This document shows positions 11,617-23,453 of a DNA stretch of 64,000 nt, piece after piece. Made by a program: the position numbers and the translations under genes. Position 1 is the first letter of the stretch. Each line of letters opens with the position of its first letter. The stretch lies in contig CM069878.1 of assembly GCA_036172665.1 (NCBI GenBank), positions 20,656,501 to 20,720,500 of the forward strand, read 5' to 3'. This stretch comes from Prosopocoilus inquinatus. Taxonomy: Eukaryota; Arthropoda; Insecta; Coleoptera; Lucanidae. The notes under the pieces were generated by a model. It made no database searches, was not told the DNA's origin, and saw nothing but the letters and a program-made list of their open reading frames with translations.

Positions 11617-13842
11617 CATTTGAAAAATAGTCATCGATTACTGAATCTCCCCATCTGTTTCAAAATTCGTTGCTGTGGAGGTACAGTATACAAGCACATG
11701 GTGATTTTACGAAACACGACGACACTTCTAATTTAATGCTTTCTTTCGTTTCGTTTTTCGTTTCACGTTTGCCGATCTTCGTTCGTGAATTATTATCTTC
11801 TTTTGTTGTTTATCACAGATAAGACGTGATTATTATAATGAGACAATACCGTATGTTTCATTTATAGTTGGAAACATGTTTTGCGGGCACTTTCTTTAAA
11901 TTTTCTGTTTCTGTCCTGCTTGTTTCTTGTTTCATCAGTGAATGAAACAATCAGAATGAAGTTTTGACGTTTTTCTTTGGAATTTTAAATAGAATAAAAC
12001 TTGTGGTAACATAGTTAAGGTAGACATCATGGTTTTAAGCACTGCTAAGGTAGATCTGCTTTTTAACTTTTGTATTAAAACTCTGTCTTTCGTGCTCCAA
12101 TCGCAGCAATTTAAAATTATAATTATGCAGAAAAATCGACAAAATGACGTAATAATTTCATTTACTCCATCAGTTATCATCTAGATTTAGAGTAAAATAT
12201 TTCCCTGAATTATACAGCGATGCACGGAATTCAAATAATAGCTGCATTCCTTGATAGAAAACTGGATTTTTTCTTTCAATTTCTGGCTTAATTCTGCCCC
12301 GTAATTAAAGGGAAGGGCCGCCACCGTTTAACGATTAGTATTTTTCTTTCTTTTTTTCTCGTGAAAATGCGCGCGTTCTAAAGTCGGTAGATTTTCCGGC
12401 AGCTAGGAAATGGAACGAAATACACAATGCTCTAATATAATAATTATCTGAAATATTCCGCCTCATAATGAAATTTGCCTGCACCAATGACGGGTCGACG
12501 AGCACGTAAACTGAATACCGAATCGATCACGTAAAATGAAATTTGTTTGTGCTGTTTCAGTGCACAGCTGAATAACGAACGCGCCTTTTGTCCGAAACTT
12601 TTTAACTTAGCTCGAATTTGAATATTATTGATTGGTAATTTAATTCCGGCGACTTTCGAAGTTTTCAAATATATGCCTTTAGACGAAACGCCCTTCAAAT
12701 TTCTAATCCCGGTCGGCCGAGGAAGGAAACTTTCACAGATTAAAGTGCTTGTATTTAGATCAGATCTCTCAGTTAAGGAAAAGAACTTAAGACGAGCATT
12801 TTATCGAGGATCCAAACAATTATAAACATTAAACATTTTGCATATTCTGTAAGCTAAAGAATTTGACTTTCCCTACCGGCGCAGTAGTCTCCGGAAAGAG
12901 CCAATTTAATTATTTGTGCAGTAATTGTCACGACGTTACCGTTCTTAAGTTTCGCATCCCTTTTTCACGAACTAAATTGAAACCTTTTGAAAATTATGAT
13001 GAGATGAACGTTTTGTCTTATGACGGAGTTTGGTTAAATCGAAAAGATTTGGAGTTGGAACAACCATATGTTCCTTCTCCGTTTTAGTGCCAACACTATT
13101 AAAATCGACTAGGTAAATTGTCTTTTCGATTTAACTAAAACTACATTATGAGTCAAAACGTATTCATTGTCTTTTAGTTTTATTATACCTGTCCAACTTT
13201 CTTTTAACTTTCCAAAATAACATAATTGTTTTCGTTAGCTTTACATTTTAGTGGCGTCAATCACAAAACTCTTCATTTAGATGCTCAACCTTTTATTGGT
13301 TCTTCATTTCTTTTGAAACTAAGATTATTTCCTACGAACAGCTAACAGCTAATCGTTTGACGAAAACAAAACTTAATTTCTTCAAAATTTTAATTATTCG
13401 GTAATCTTACGGTACATCAACGTTAATTCGGCGCGCATACTGCGTCCTGATTTTAACTACATTACTATAAATTAGTATCGAGTTTGCACGTGATCACTAT
13501 GATTGCATGTTCAAATGAACACGCTGGTAACAATTTACATAACAAACACAACGAGCTTCGGGAGTTAATTGTTATCATAAATTTCAGATTTCGCTCGTTG
13601 AAAATATTGATTTTATTCACAGTCAAATGAAATAAACAATACGTATTTGTTCTCTGCGTTGTGTTGTTCTGGTGAAATTAATTGGACGGACTGCTTCAAA
13701 ATAAGCCTTGACGAAATTTCATTAACTTTCAGAATCTTCTAAAACTTTCCAAACCATTAAGCAAAATCAATTTTGTAAGGTTGATGGATATTTGTTAACG
13801 TTTGCGGTAATAATAATTGTAAAATATATTTAAAAATATATC
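11617..13842. other. Noncoding stretch, no gene supported
   Basis: Short frames occur near 12.44-12.70 kb (minus), 12.63-12.83 kb (plus) and 12.86-13.09 kb (plus) in a locally less AT-rich part, but they overlap on opposite strands and match no family I recognise. This part may be conserved noncoding DNA. Confidence 0.4.
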
Positions 13843-13845
13843 TGG

Positions 13846-13876
<31 letters not shown>

Positions 13877-13879
13877 GGT
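13843..13879. repeat. (TGG)n microsatellite
   Basis: About nine tandem TGG triplets followed by an imperfect extension. On the minus strand it would encode a run of prolines, but no surrounding gene is supported. Confidence 0.9.
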
Positions 13880-14377
13880 CTTGCTTCCCTAAAGGTGTTG
13901 ATTTCCTCGTTGCTCTTGCGACATTTGTATTTGTTATCTTTGTTACACAGTAATCTCGGAATGGGAATGTGATGGCATAATCTGAACACGTAAGTGTGTT
14001 GACTTAGTGACCTTACTGAAAATGAAATTGGGGTGCCATCTAGTAGTAGTTTAGGAGTATTTTAAGATACCAAATCGACAAGATGGTAATAATGACTGGA
14101 ATCCGTTGAAATACACTAGAAGATTCACTACACTGGGGAAAAACGGCTTCAGTTCGCGCGCGCCTTGGGAAGAACGAAGAAGTTGAAATGGTAATGTAAT
14201 TTTTTTTAAACTTATTTTCACTTTTCTACGTTTTAATAAATACATAATCCAAAAAACAAATGCTTTTCGAGTATTTTTATCTGGTACCCGAAGCATGTAA
14301 AAGTAGAGAAAATTTAAATTTGATTTTTCTCTAAATGGGTTGGAATGGGCTAAAACCTTTCTTCCCCTGTACCCTTC
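13880..14377. other. Noncoding stretch
   Basis: No gene recognised. It contains a GC-rich patch with CG repeats near 14155. Confidence 0.4.
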
Positions 14378-14530
14378 ACTTGCAATTAAATTTTTATATT
14401 CGCGTCAATAAATATAATACGAAACTCCTGCGGGAATCATTATCCCGCGTTCGCGCATATGATATTCGATATTCGAAACTGCGTTCACGCGGGAGAAATG
14501 TGTTCCCGCACTCGGTTCGTAAATAACTAT
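14378..14530. repeat. Dispersed repeat R2, copy 1
   Basis: This segment recurs in reverse complement at 46095-46228. Shared parts are a GCAATTAAATTTTTATATTCG block, a hairpin GCGGGA..TCCCGC (14430-14448), a GTTCACGCGGGA-type block and the terminal CACTCGGTTCGTAAATAAC. It is probably the end of an unrecognised transposon family. Confidence 0.6.
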
Positions 14531-14730
14531 TAATATCCTAGCAAGTATTTTGTACATCTTACGTTTTCTTACGTAAGTATTCGACGATCACCAACGGATG
14601 TTGTTTCATTTTAGTTGTCAACATGACCCATCTATTATCCTAACGTAACGTCTATCCCTGTGACGTTGTTTGTAGTCTATCATCTGTGATCTTGACGTGC
14701 ACTCGTTTGTCGCCAATTTATGGACAAAAT

Positions 14731-15724
14731 CCTAAAGCCCGAATTACACCTGTCGAATAATGATGGGCCTATCGATAGTCGGAACTATCGATAGCGGTTA
14801 CTATCGATAGTGCTATCGATAGTACTATCTATAAGATTATCAACAGACTATCGATAATTTTCACTATCGATAGTGCTATCGGTATAACTATCGATAGTAC
14901 TATCATAGCATAGTGGGAACTGTCGGTAAGGCTATCGATGGGATTATCGACAGACTATCGATAGTTTTTACTATCGATAGTGCTATCGGTAGAACTATCG
15001 GTAGAACTATCGATAGTGCTATCGGTAGAACTATCGATAGTGCTATCGGTAGAACTATCGATAGTGCTATCGGTAGAACTATCGACAGTGATGTCGGTAG
15101 AACTATCGGTAGTATTATCGATAGTACTATCGAAAGAATTATTCGAATGAACTATGTGAAATTGCATGACTGATATTACTGAAAGATTTGGCTGAAGCTA
15201 ACAATGATAAAAGTGTTTACTGTCAGACATATAATGTCAATTTAACCACATTTGTCAGTATAGTTATTTTTATATTAAACACGCGAACTTTGGTGTTTCC
15301 TGCCTGTAAGAATATCACTTTTTCTAAGAGCAAAACATGCATTAAATTGATTATAATTTTAAAGTGCGATTATGAAAGTAATTTAGAAAATTTAATATAA
15401 AAATTAACTCCTTCAATAACATCAGTCATGCAATTTTACATAATTGATTCGAATAATTCTCTCGATAGTAATATCATAGTGCTATCGATAGTTTTACCGA
15501 TAGCACTAGACTCTCGATAGTTCCGACTATCGATAGGCCCACAACTACTGTCGAGTGCTGAGCCGAGAGAGTGTATTCGACCGAGTGTTCGGCTAATGTA
15601 ATCAGTACAGTCAGTACTCGGCTTATTCCCCGTGCAATCATCTGTTCCAATAACAGTTTCTCGGTTGAGTGACAAAGCAATAGTGACTCGGCCCAGCACT
15701 CGGCAGATGTAATTCGTCTTTAGG
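14731..15724. mobile_element. Foldback element with TATCGATA subterminal repeats
   Basis: The outer ends are inverted (CCTAAAG at 14731 and CTTTAGG at 15718-15724, plus matching GAATTACA blocks). A second inner inverted pair runs from GGGCCTATCGATAG (14766) to its complement ending at 15541, and a third pair at 15127-15173 against 15423-15465. The palindrome TATCGATA occurs 13 times between 14770 and 15123 and twice near 15483-15535. The right end instead carries ACTCGG-type repeats (15550-15700). No transposase is present. Arrays of subterminal motifs normally bind the transposase; TATCGATA is also the Drosophila DREF box. Superfamily and TSD are undetermined. Confidence 0.75.
15008..15079. 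repeat. 24-bp tandem repeat within foldback element
   Basis: Three exact 24-bp periods (15008, 15032, 15056), each built of one TATCGATA and one TATCGGTA box. Because 24 is a multiple of three, long frames open by chance on both strands here (14913-15173 plus, 14955-15167 minus). Confidence 0.9.
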
Positions 15725-16142
15725 TTTTATATTTATTAACCCATTCTACTTATGTAAATATGGTTGCCTGCGAACTGACAAGTCTGTTTAATAGAAATTG
15801 TTGTCTGTTATTAAACACATATATATCTAGACAACCACACCTACATAGTGATGTGTTATTTAATTATTTTGGGTGTACGCACTGTTTATTCAATTACTTT
15901 GCGTTTTAGTAGTAAGTTGCTCTCAGACGCTCGATTTGGTTTAACGGATCGTATTACTTTTAGTTTAACGATCAGTTAGTTTAATGGGCCGATTAAAATT
16001 ACTTTCAGAAAAAAGCGTTACTTCCTGAATACTTGTTTGCAATTACATTGAAACGAGGTTTGCCTTTTTGTGTTACCTGCAATCTAGACGAATTCAACAT
16101 TTACATGTCGTGGTGTTGATATGAATTCTGTTGACATTACTA
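15725..16142. other. Noncoding stretch, nothing seen
   Basis: No gene, RNA gene or repeat recognised. Confidence 0.4.
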
Positions 16143-16520
16143 TAAGTTATTTTTTGCGACTAACCGGTTACTTGTGGTTAGGCGAAATAAGTAATTACTG
16201 TATTTTTACATTTTTGTTACTAGTTTTCTAATCTGGTCAGAGTTTTGGAATATTGCTATCTCTCTTATTCAGTGAATTCTACACAGATCCGTGGTTCTGC
16301 GTGCTAATCTCAATTTTATTCAATCACAACTTTTTTGTAACTGTTAAATACACAAATCATTGTTGGACAGTGTTACATATAAAAATGCAACTGCCATAAA
16401 GCCTGTAACCATAATTGTTTCATTCGCGAATCTTACTAACCGTAACGAATTTTCGTGACCTGACATCGCTACTGTTAACCATGCTTTTCGTAACCGGTTA
16501 GTCGCGAAAAATACCTATAT
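16143..16520. mobile_element. Small TIR element with CTAACCGGTTAC ends
   Basis: The inverted ends contain TTTTTGCGACTAACCGGTTAC on the left (one base differs on the right) and its complement ending near 16520. The interior is non-coding. A TA-containing flank is present on both sides, but the exact TSD is uncertain. Confidence 0.6.
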
Positions 16521-16880
16521 GTGTTTAATAAATCTGTTTAAAAATGTTAGAGTTTCACTTACTGGTTCCACTGATTATTGAACATTTGCACAATTCAATT
16601 CCCAGCACCTTTTTAATTTTGCAGTCAACAATTGGGTCTCATTCATCGTTTGTAGAGACCTTCTAGTTAGAGTCTGGCCGAATCGGCGATCTTTTAGCAA
16701 GAAAAACGCCCATCAGTGTCAAATAACAATATTATCTAACCTTGCTTGCTTATTTTCAGTGTCAAATTCAAGTGCTGGTGCCAAGTTGCACTTCCATTCT
16801 TTCTTATAATTAGCTGAAGTACATTTTGCGGAAATGTGGCAGAACCAATTAAAAATGCACGTCATTCTGTCAGACTCTTA
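16521..16880. other. Noncoding stretch, nothing seen
   Basis: No gene or repeat recognised. Confidence 0.4.
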
Positions 16881-16993
16881 TAGCGTTTTCCACTGGCTGC
16901 ACTAGCATGCATTCCATCTCGGTTCAGCTTTATATAATAAAACGAGATGGAGATACACTCAGTGCACATTGGTGCAACCAGTGGAAGACGCTA
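16881..16993. mobile_element. PIF/Harbinger-like MITE with TTA TSD
   Basis: A 113-bp palindrome-like element begins TAGCG and ends CGCTA, with arms on CCACTGG and CATCTCG. It is flanked by TTA on both sides (16878-16880, 16994-16996). A 3-bp TTA duplication is typical of PIF/Harbinger transposition. Confidence 0.7.
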
Positions 16994-17059
16994 TTACCAG
17001 AGGGTCTTTAATCATTTTTTATGTAAGCGACATCTATCAAATCGTTTTTGCATATAAGC

Positions 17060-17380
17060 CACAGATTACTACACAGGTGCGAAGGCAGTCCCACCATTTC
17101 TCATGCCGCCATTGTTTTGGCGATATACTAATCACATTGTGTGAGGTTACGAAATGGAATACACTGTTAATCAAATGATTTCACGGTATTTTCACTACTA
17201 TCTTTATTCGTTCAATAAAAAATTGATGAACAGTGTATTATGTATTAATACTACAATACGCCGCAGTTTTCAAACGTCGCACTTTATCAAATACCTATAC
17301 AATGGCTGAAGATTACGAAATTTTGCCGCGCAACATCAAAGGTGCCGCACGGAGCCTTCGTATCTGTCTAGTAATCTCTG
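17060..17380. mobile_element. hAT-like MITE, copy 1
   Basis: Ends CACAGATTACTA and TAGTAATCTCTG are inverted and continue into GCGAAGGC-type blocks. The flanks ATATAAGC and ATATAAAC match at 7 of 8 positions, as expected for a hAT 8-bp target duplication. A second copy in opposite orientation is at 61610-61938. Non-coding. Confidence 0.78.
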
Positions 17381-17388
17381 ATATAAAC

Positions 17389-18994
17389 CTCGCCTAGTGC
17401 CGGTAACCTTGAATTTTACAAAATTCAAAGGTCCTAATTTAAAGCTCTACGTGTTTATAACTTCTAAATAAACTACAAGTGGAAATTAGCGTAGATCCGG
17501 CCTAACTCTTCTATTCTGAAACTATTTCAAGATTCCCTCGCCGTTTTAAACCATGAAGAATTTTTATTTATTTTCACGCACAAACAAAATAAAACTGGCG
17601 CACGTGTAATTATTGAGAGAAGCCGATAAAACTGCAATGCGCAACAAATCACTCTTACAAATTCCAGTAAATATACCAATGACAAGCGCCTACTGAATGG
17701 AGCCCAGTAATATCGAGTTGTTCTGGATTGGAAATATATTCAGGATGCTGTGATATTTTACGTCCACAAACATAAATTACGCTGGTCGTATGACTTGCTC
17801 CACAAATTTTGACTCGCTTAATATGTTTTCAGTTTAATCGGCCGAGCTTATTTGGGGCGTCCAAAAATTTCGGATTGCAGTTTAAAATTATTTCGAACTT
17901 AATTGCTATACGTGCACATATCAACAACGTTTAAATTTCTGGGGCAGATTCTTTAGATGTCAGAAATGATGCACTGGCAGCTCCTTGAAGGTATATGAAT
18001 CAAGCAACGACATGAAATTTAGTTTCCATAGCCACCCCTAAATTATCGGGCAAGCGGTCAGTAAAAAACTTATTTTCATGCGTAGCTTTGGCAAACGTTA
18101 TTGTCTTCATCAGAGTAAAAACTACAAATGGAAAGTTATAATTGATTGAATTACATTCACAATAAATTAACTTATGCTTTTAGTTTACAAAATAGTTTAC
18201 AATTACATTCCAAATTATAGATTAACGTTAAAAATTTCAATATATTTGTCGAAGAAAATTATTTCAAAATGTCATTACCCTTGGATTCTGTCAAATTAAG
18301 ATTTTAAATATCTGAACGAAAATTCATAGAATTGCGGTTTTTTTTTATTAAATATTTCTATTCGATAATTGGTTTCTTTTTCTTGTCGAATAAATGATTT
18401 TTTTTTTAAATGTACTAAATCTCTAGAATTTTTATCTTTTTTAATTATCGTGATAGTCGTGATTTAAACCAATGGGAAGTTTTTTCTATGTAAACCTGTT
18501 CACATTCTACAAGGAATACTATAAAAAGTAAAGTAACATATTGATAAGAAAGCGATATTTTATTTTTAGTTTTGCTAAAAATATTATTATAAGTTTTTAA
18601 ATTATATTTAACAATTTTAGCATTAATATTTTTAATTCTTTAGTAATCAAATTTGTATAACGACTACCACAACATAAATCTGATTTTAGATTGACAACAC
18701 AACGCAACAAAAAAATGTTTATTGTATTTGATCATGTGCAAAACGTTGAAAAATAGATTGTGCAAAACGTTGAAAAATAGATAAATCCTGGTTTTTATAA
18801 ACAAACCTATTCGTCTTTCAATTTCAAAGAGTATTCATTGAAAGGAAGATTAAGTACATTTTGAAATTTTTTCCTTTACTGGACATTTTATTGATAATAA
18901 ACAAACATTTATGGTATTATTTCTCTAAGAACTAAAAAAAAAAGAAATTGTTAATACCTTCCTTAAGGGGATGTAATAAGAGTGCATATGATAT
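17389..18994. other. AT-rich noncoding stretch
   Basis: No gene recognised. A 24-bp direct tandem duplication (GTGCAAAACGTTGAAAAATA core) lies at 18736-18783. Confidence 0.4.
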
Positions 18995-19720
18995 TGTCAC
19001 GATATAGGGGCGCGCTCCACCATTTTCTGATCTCCGGGTGAAGATCGGTTTTGCGTCACCACATTACAATGCCGAGCACTCCCTTGAAGGGCAGGACATA
19101 GGCGACGAAAACAATAATAATGCAAAGTTTACATTACCTCATCTCCTGCGCCTGACGCGGTCCAACGTCGCCTCCCTGGAATATTTTCTCCAATAGTCAC
19201 GAACCACAGTTTCACTAAACACCAATTTTATTGCATTATACAATCATAACAAATAAATTCCTACTCTCCTTCCTAAATTTTAATGATCACACAATAATGA
19301 ATCAATCCATTTACTAACTAATTAAAATGCTGACATCCCTAATTTATAAAGTGCTCCCCACACCGTCCGTGCCGGATGCCACAAAGCGCGTGTTCTCAAA
19401 GTTTGGATCAACGGACGAACGTCAAAAAGTCAGCGTCTCGCCAAAACCCCGTTAAAAGCCGCGCTTTAATTGCTTTTTAATGAATCAGAAATTTTGCTGT
19501 TGCAGCGCAAGTAAAGTTTAAAAGGTTTTTTGGATTCTGAAGAATTCCTTTATTATACTTCGTTCGAACGACTTCCGTAACCTGAAGCGCGTCTCGCCGG
19601 TGCGATGAACTTATGTCAACAAACGCAAAACTGCAATTAAAACATAAATTACGCAATTGAATTTTGAATTAAACAAAAAACAAGAAAACTAATTTTGAGT
19701 GTGAATTTCCAAACGTGACA
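18995..19720 (+). mobile_element. Possible solo LTR (TGTCACG...CGTGACA)
   Basis: The segment starts with TGTCACG and ends with its complement CGTGACA, giving the TG...CA boundary of an LTR. It is far less AT-rich than its flanks, has a TATA-like TTTATAAAG near 19345 and GC-rich sequence just downstream. No flanking gag/pol of matching type and no clean target duplication were found, so this remains tentative. A DNA element with 7-8 bp inverted ends is the alternative. Confidence 0.35.
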
Positions 19721-19744
19721 ATGTCTATTTTTGTGTTTATGCAG

Positions 19745-19912
19745 TGTTGTTAAAGATACATTTCTAATGGTATCTAGATACAGACGCAGATACTTTCACA
19801 AATATGTATCTAGATGCAGATACAGATACTTTTTCCGGAAAATATCTAGATACAGATACAGATACAAAAAAAAGTATCTGCAGTTTATCAAGATACTTGC
19901 AAGTGCGACACT
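19745..19912. repeat. Degenerate AGATAC/GTATCT repeat cluster
   Basis: Many copies of AGATAC and its complement, including several palindromic TATCTAGATA sites, on both strands. Such subterminal repeat arrays are common in non-autonomous hAT-like elements. It truncates the 3' end of the Copia pol relic, suggesting an insertion there. Confidence 0.55.
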
Positions 19913-19918
19913 TTTGAA

Positions 19919-21230
19919 TCACAGTGTATATTTATTCTTCTGATGAAACTCAGGATTTTGTAGGAGTTTCACATTACTCAAGTTGTCAACGTTAAGAGTT
20001 GTTTTTAGGTTATCAAACATTGCCAGATTATTAATAAATTTCATGGTTTTACTTGCCGCAAGGTATTCAGCCTCAGTAGTAAATAATGCCACGACTCTCT
20101 GCTTTAGTGAATGCCAAGCAATTATGGAGTCATCCGATTTTAATACGAGGCCAGTGGTCGGTCTTCTTATCTCCACATCTCCAGCATAATCTGCATTGCT
20201 GAATGATTGCAAATGATTAACCTGCTTTGCGGGATAGTAAAGGTCATAATCTAGTGTTCCTTTTAAATACTTCAGTGTCCTTTTAACTGCGTTCCAATAT
20301 ATCTGCATCGGATTTTCAAGATATTGGCTTGCACTGTTTACAGAAAACGTTGTCTGGTGGTGTGCCTATGGAGAAATACATCAGACTACCCGTGACTTGA
20401 CGAGAAAATTTGAAGCGTCTTGTGCCCGTTTTTGTGTACTCTGCACACATCTCATGATGTTGATCAGCTTGAAGTGCAACTGCATTAACATCTTTCATCC
20501 TGAAGCGATGTAGAATTTTCTCTGTATAGGCTTCCTGATGCACGAAAATAGACCCATCAGTAAAATGTTCTATCTGCAGACCTTACGTGATGTAATGTCA
20601 AAATCTTTTCGCAATTTATCTAGAAGATTTACCATAACCTGATTCACTGCTGCTACTGGTCCATCATTAATATGAATTTTCAGAATTGGTTGTTTTTATC
20701 TTGATTTGTGAAAACCCACGGATCAGTATTTGTCGAATGAAATCCAAAATTGCTCAATACACTGGTGAAGTGACGATTCCAGCCTCTTGAAGCTTGCTTC
20801 AAACCATAGAGACTGCGATTTAGTTTAGCACTCAATTGGGTCCATCTTCGGAACCCTTGGCTGCTGCATATAAATCGTTTCGTCGATTTTTCCATACAGA
20901 AATGCAGTCTTGACATCAAACTGCTGAAGATGCATATTCTTGGAAGCTGCAGCAGATAAAATAATTCGAATTGAATTGAAATTTGTCACACGCTACTATT
21001 CTCGCCTTGAAACGCTGCACACTGCCATCGCTGTGTTGCTGGGTTTTGTATGTTCAACGAATGTCAATTATCTGTTGATTTACCGGCGAATTCACCAACT
21101 TCCAAGTTTAATTTTCTATTAATAATCTGAATTTGTCATCCATTGCAACTTTCCCTTTATCTGCTTCACTGCACGTGACTGCTTCCTCGTATGTGTTCTT
21201 AGCTGGTGTTACGGCTTCGCCGCACGCTGT
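19919..21230 (-). pseudogene. Ty1/Copia pol relic: RT and RNase H
   Basis: Read on the minus strand from 21230 leftwards: an integrase/RT linker (YEEAV..EADKGKVAMDD), the RT start (MHLQQFDVKTAFLYGKIDET), a CKLN-like then SLYGLKQASR block, a damaged region where the YVDD box should be, and an EAYTEKIL..VTGSLMYFSIGTPP block. RNase H follows, with WNAVKRTLKYLKGT, FSNADYAGD, RRPTTG and TTEAEYLAA. The order and motifs are diagnostic of Copia. Several frameshifts and stops separate the pieces, and the RNase H end is cut off after a PEFH-like motif by the AGATAC repeat cluster. Integrase is missing between this part and the gag part. Confidence 0.88.
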
Positions 21231-22004
21231 ACGATCACAATTTTTACAATTGCGTCAGTTCAAAACTGTCCTTGAATCAACCGCGAAAACGCGGAAGAAA
21301 GAACAATTTTGAAGACCAAGAGCATCGGACAATATATAAATAAAGTATTTGCTTACGCACAGTGCTTCTGTCATTCCGTTTAATTTACGCGTTTTTAACA
21401 CGTTAGTTGGCCGAGCAAAAACCGAAAACGGAACTACGCATGCAGGTTCTTAGAGGACAGGGAGAGGGAAATTAAATAACCTCCTAAGAAGTATCTAAGA
21501 ACTCCCTGAAGAATTTTTGTGAATTCTAATCTTAACACTGCCCCAACTAACTTGAACTGTTTAAAACCTACTTCCCTACTACTCTTGCCTTCATGATTGC
21601 AAGCCAAATGAATAACGTTTCAGTAGCCTAAATGCAAAATGACCTATTTCAAGCAGCAACAATTATTATTTATGTTGGTACACGATAAAACCTTTCTATC
21701 TTAGAGTACAGATAGCAATACGGAGTGCGCTTCCCTATGCGAATTAGGCTCAATTCTCACGTGGCAGCGCGTCGCGTTGCGTCATTTTGCTGCCTCGAAT
21801 AGTTTCATGGTTTCAAATGTAACAATTCTCACTCGGCAGCCTATCAGGGCAACCCTGTTGGCAACGTCAGTTAGGCAACCAACACGATACCTAAAGGCAA
21901 GTGACCGTCAAGTCTTATAGAAAAATGCATTATAAGGAATCGCCCATCTGCTTTAGAAAACAATCAGAAAGCAACCGGGTACATGTGTTTTCCCGTACTC
22001 TTGC
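21231..22004. other. Insert in Copia relic; contains repeat R1
   Basis: Where the Copia integrase should be, no coding motif is seen. 21365-21680 is an uninterrupted copy of repeat R1 (compare 628-1340). 21690-22004 is less AT-rich and unidentified. Confidence 0.5.
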
Positions 22005-22009
22005 CCTTA

Positions 22010-22137
22010 GGTCCAGTTTTACAAATGGGGTTCAACTTTGAGCTGAGGCTTAAACCCTTAGCAACGATTATTTCAACAATTGTTGTGAAGGATTTAAGCT
22101 TCTGCTCAAAGTTAAACCGTCATTGTAAAACTGGGCC
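22010..22137. mobile_element. PIF/Harbinger-like MITE with TTA TSD
   Basis: 128 bp with inverted ends GGTCCAGTTTTAC and GTAAAACTGGGCC and long complementary arms, flanked by TTA at 22007-22009 and 22138-22140. Non-coding. Confidence 0.75.
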
Positions 22138-22204
22138 TTAGGAGCATATAAATTGCCTACCTTGCGATGCCAACAGACACATTTATCTCGTACGCAAAGC
22201 ACTC

Positions 22205-23453
22205 TTCACAACAAAAGCTCTGATACTGGAAGACAATACCTGAACCTTTTCTTTACCTGACTGATATTCTCATGAGCCATTCTTTAAACCAAGTGAGGAG
22301 TTTTGTTCAGCGACGTTGGCTTGAGATTGGCCTCTATCTGCCACGACTTTAAATTTCATCTGATAAAGTCTGTTTTGCCTTTCTCCCACTGCAATGATAC
22401 TCTCATTTTTCATCAGCTTACAAACTCTGTTATCGGATAGGTGCGTCATTCCTTTTTCAAGGGCAGCACCTAAACAAAAGAGATTATAAGTTAAATCGGG
22501 AACAAATAAAACATTGCTGAGATGTTTTCTCTTCCATTTCTTTACATCGATAGCTTCAATAATAATTTCTCCAGATCCAACAGCATCTATTATCTATCTC
22601 CAATTCTAACTTCGTTGACGGTTGCTCCAGTACTTTATGTTATGGACAGTGCTTCTCCGACGAGAGCTTCTCCTTTATCTGATTTCATTTCATTTCAGTA
22701 ATGACAAATATCTGATTTTTCAAATTTCTTAACTTCCAATCTTGTTTCTTCTATGGTGAGTCTGGATATTAAATTCGTAAGTGTTCGATTATTAGCTTGC
22801 GTTGATCTCCATGCACTGACAAAATGTTTATATGAAGGCGGCAATGTCATTAGAATTTTTGTAATTATCGTTTTATCCGGGATTTTCTCATCAAGAATCT
22901 GCAGACAATGTACAAGATCTTCTAGCCGAGCAACATGCCTGACAATATCATCGGCTGAATTTTTCTGAAGACCGAACCACTGTTGTGGTAACACGTACAC
23001 ACTTGTTTGTGATTTCTGCTCGTAGACTTACACTAATCTGTTCCACATAGCTTTTGATGTTTCGAGTTAACAATATGCAATAAAGGGTTTTCTTCAACTG
23101 ATGTAGCAATAATGGGCTTAGCCACACTGTCATTCTTTGTCCATGTAGCAACTGCCTGATTGTATTTTATCTGATTACAGCTTCGTCCTGTTCAGGGTAT
23201 GTGAATCTTCCACTGACAACTTCCCATGTGCCATTAGATTTTAATGTGACGTGAACTTGAAATTTCCAAGCAACCCAATTCTCAATGCCTCTAAGGCCCG
23301 ATTTCTTCACCTACGAATAAATTTATCTGCCAGGTAGCATCCTCGGGAACTATTATCAATGCAATGGTTTCCAAGCATAATACCTGACAGATAAATTTAT
23401 CAGGTGAAGAAATCGGGCATAAGTTTTGTAATTCGGACGATCTCGTTTTCCAT
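22205..23453 (-). pseudogene. Ty1/Copia gag and protease/pre-integrase relic
   Basis: Start codon at 23451-23453 on the minus strand. After 11 codons the frame is split by a MITE (23296-23418) and then resumes with the NWVAWKFQV block typical of Copia gag. 22695-23000 carries the Retrotran_gag_2-like part (LHCLQILDEKIPDKTIITKIL, TLPPSY, LTIEETRLE). 22300-22600 reads as the protease C-terminus and the gag-pre-integrase domain (NVLFVPDLTYNLFCLG, then RQNRLYQMKF), ending with a MAHENISQVKK block near 22230. A zinc knuckle was not seen. The protease DSGAT motif is altered (STGAT). Frameshifts and stops make it inactive. Confidence 0.85.
23296..23418. mobile_element. Short MITE inserted in Copia gag
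   Basis: A 123-bp near-palindrome with ends GCCCGATTTCTTCACCT and its complement, and an inner ATAAATTTATC pair. The duplicated TAAG on each side (23292-23295, 23420-23423) marks the target site: deleting the element and one TAAG rejoins the gag frame exactly. Confidence 0.85.

Noticed and set aside
13843..13879. Proline-rich coding exon on the minus strand
   Set aside because: The run is a TGG microsatellite, and the flanking frame has no conserved content.
14913..15173. Repetitive protein with GRTIDSAI repeats
   Set aside because: Artefact of a 24-bp DNA tandem repeat inside a foldback element. Open frames occur on both strands for the same reason.
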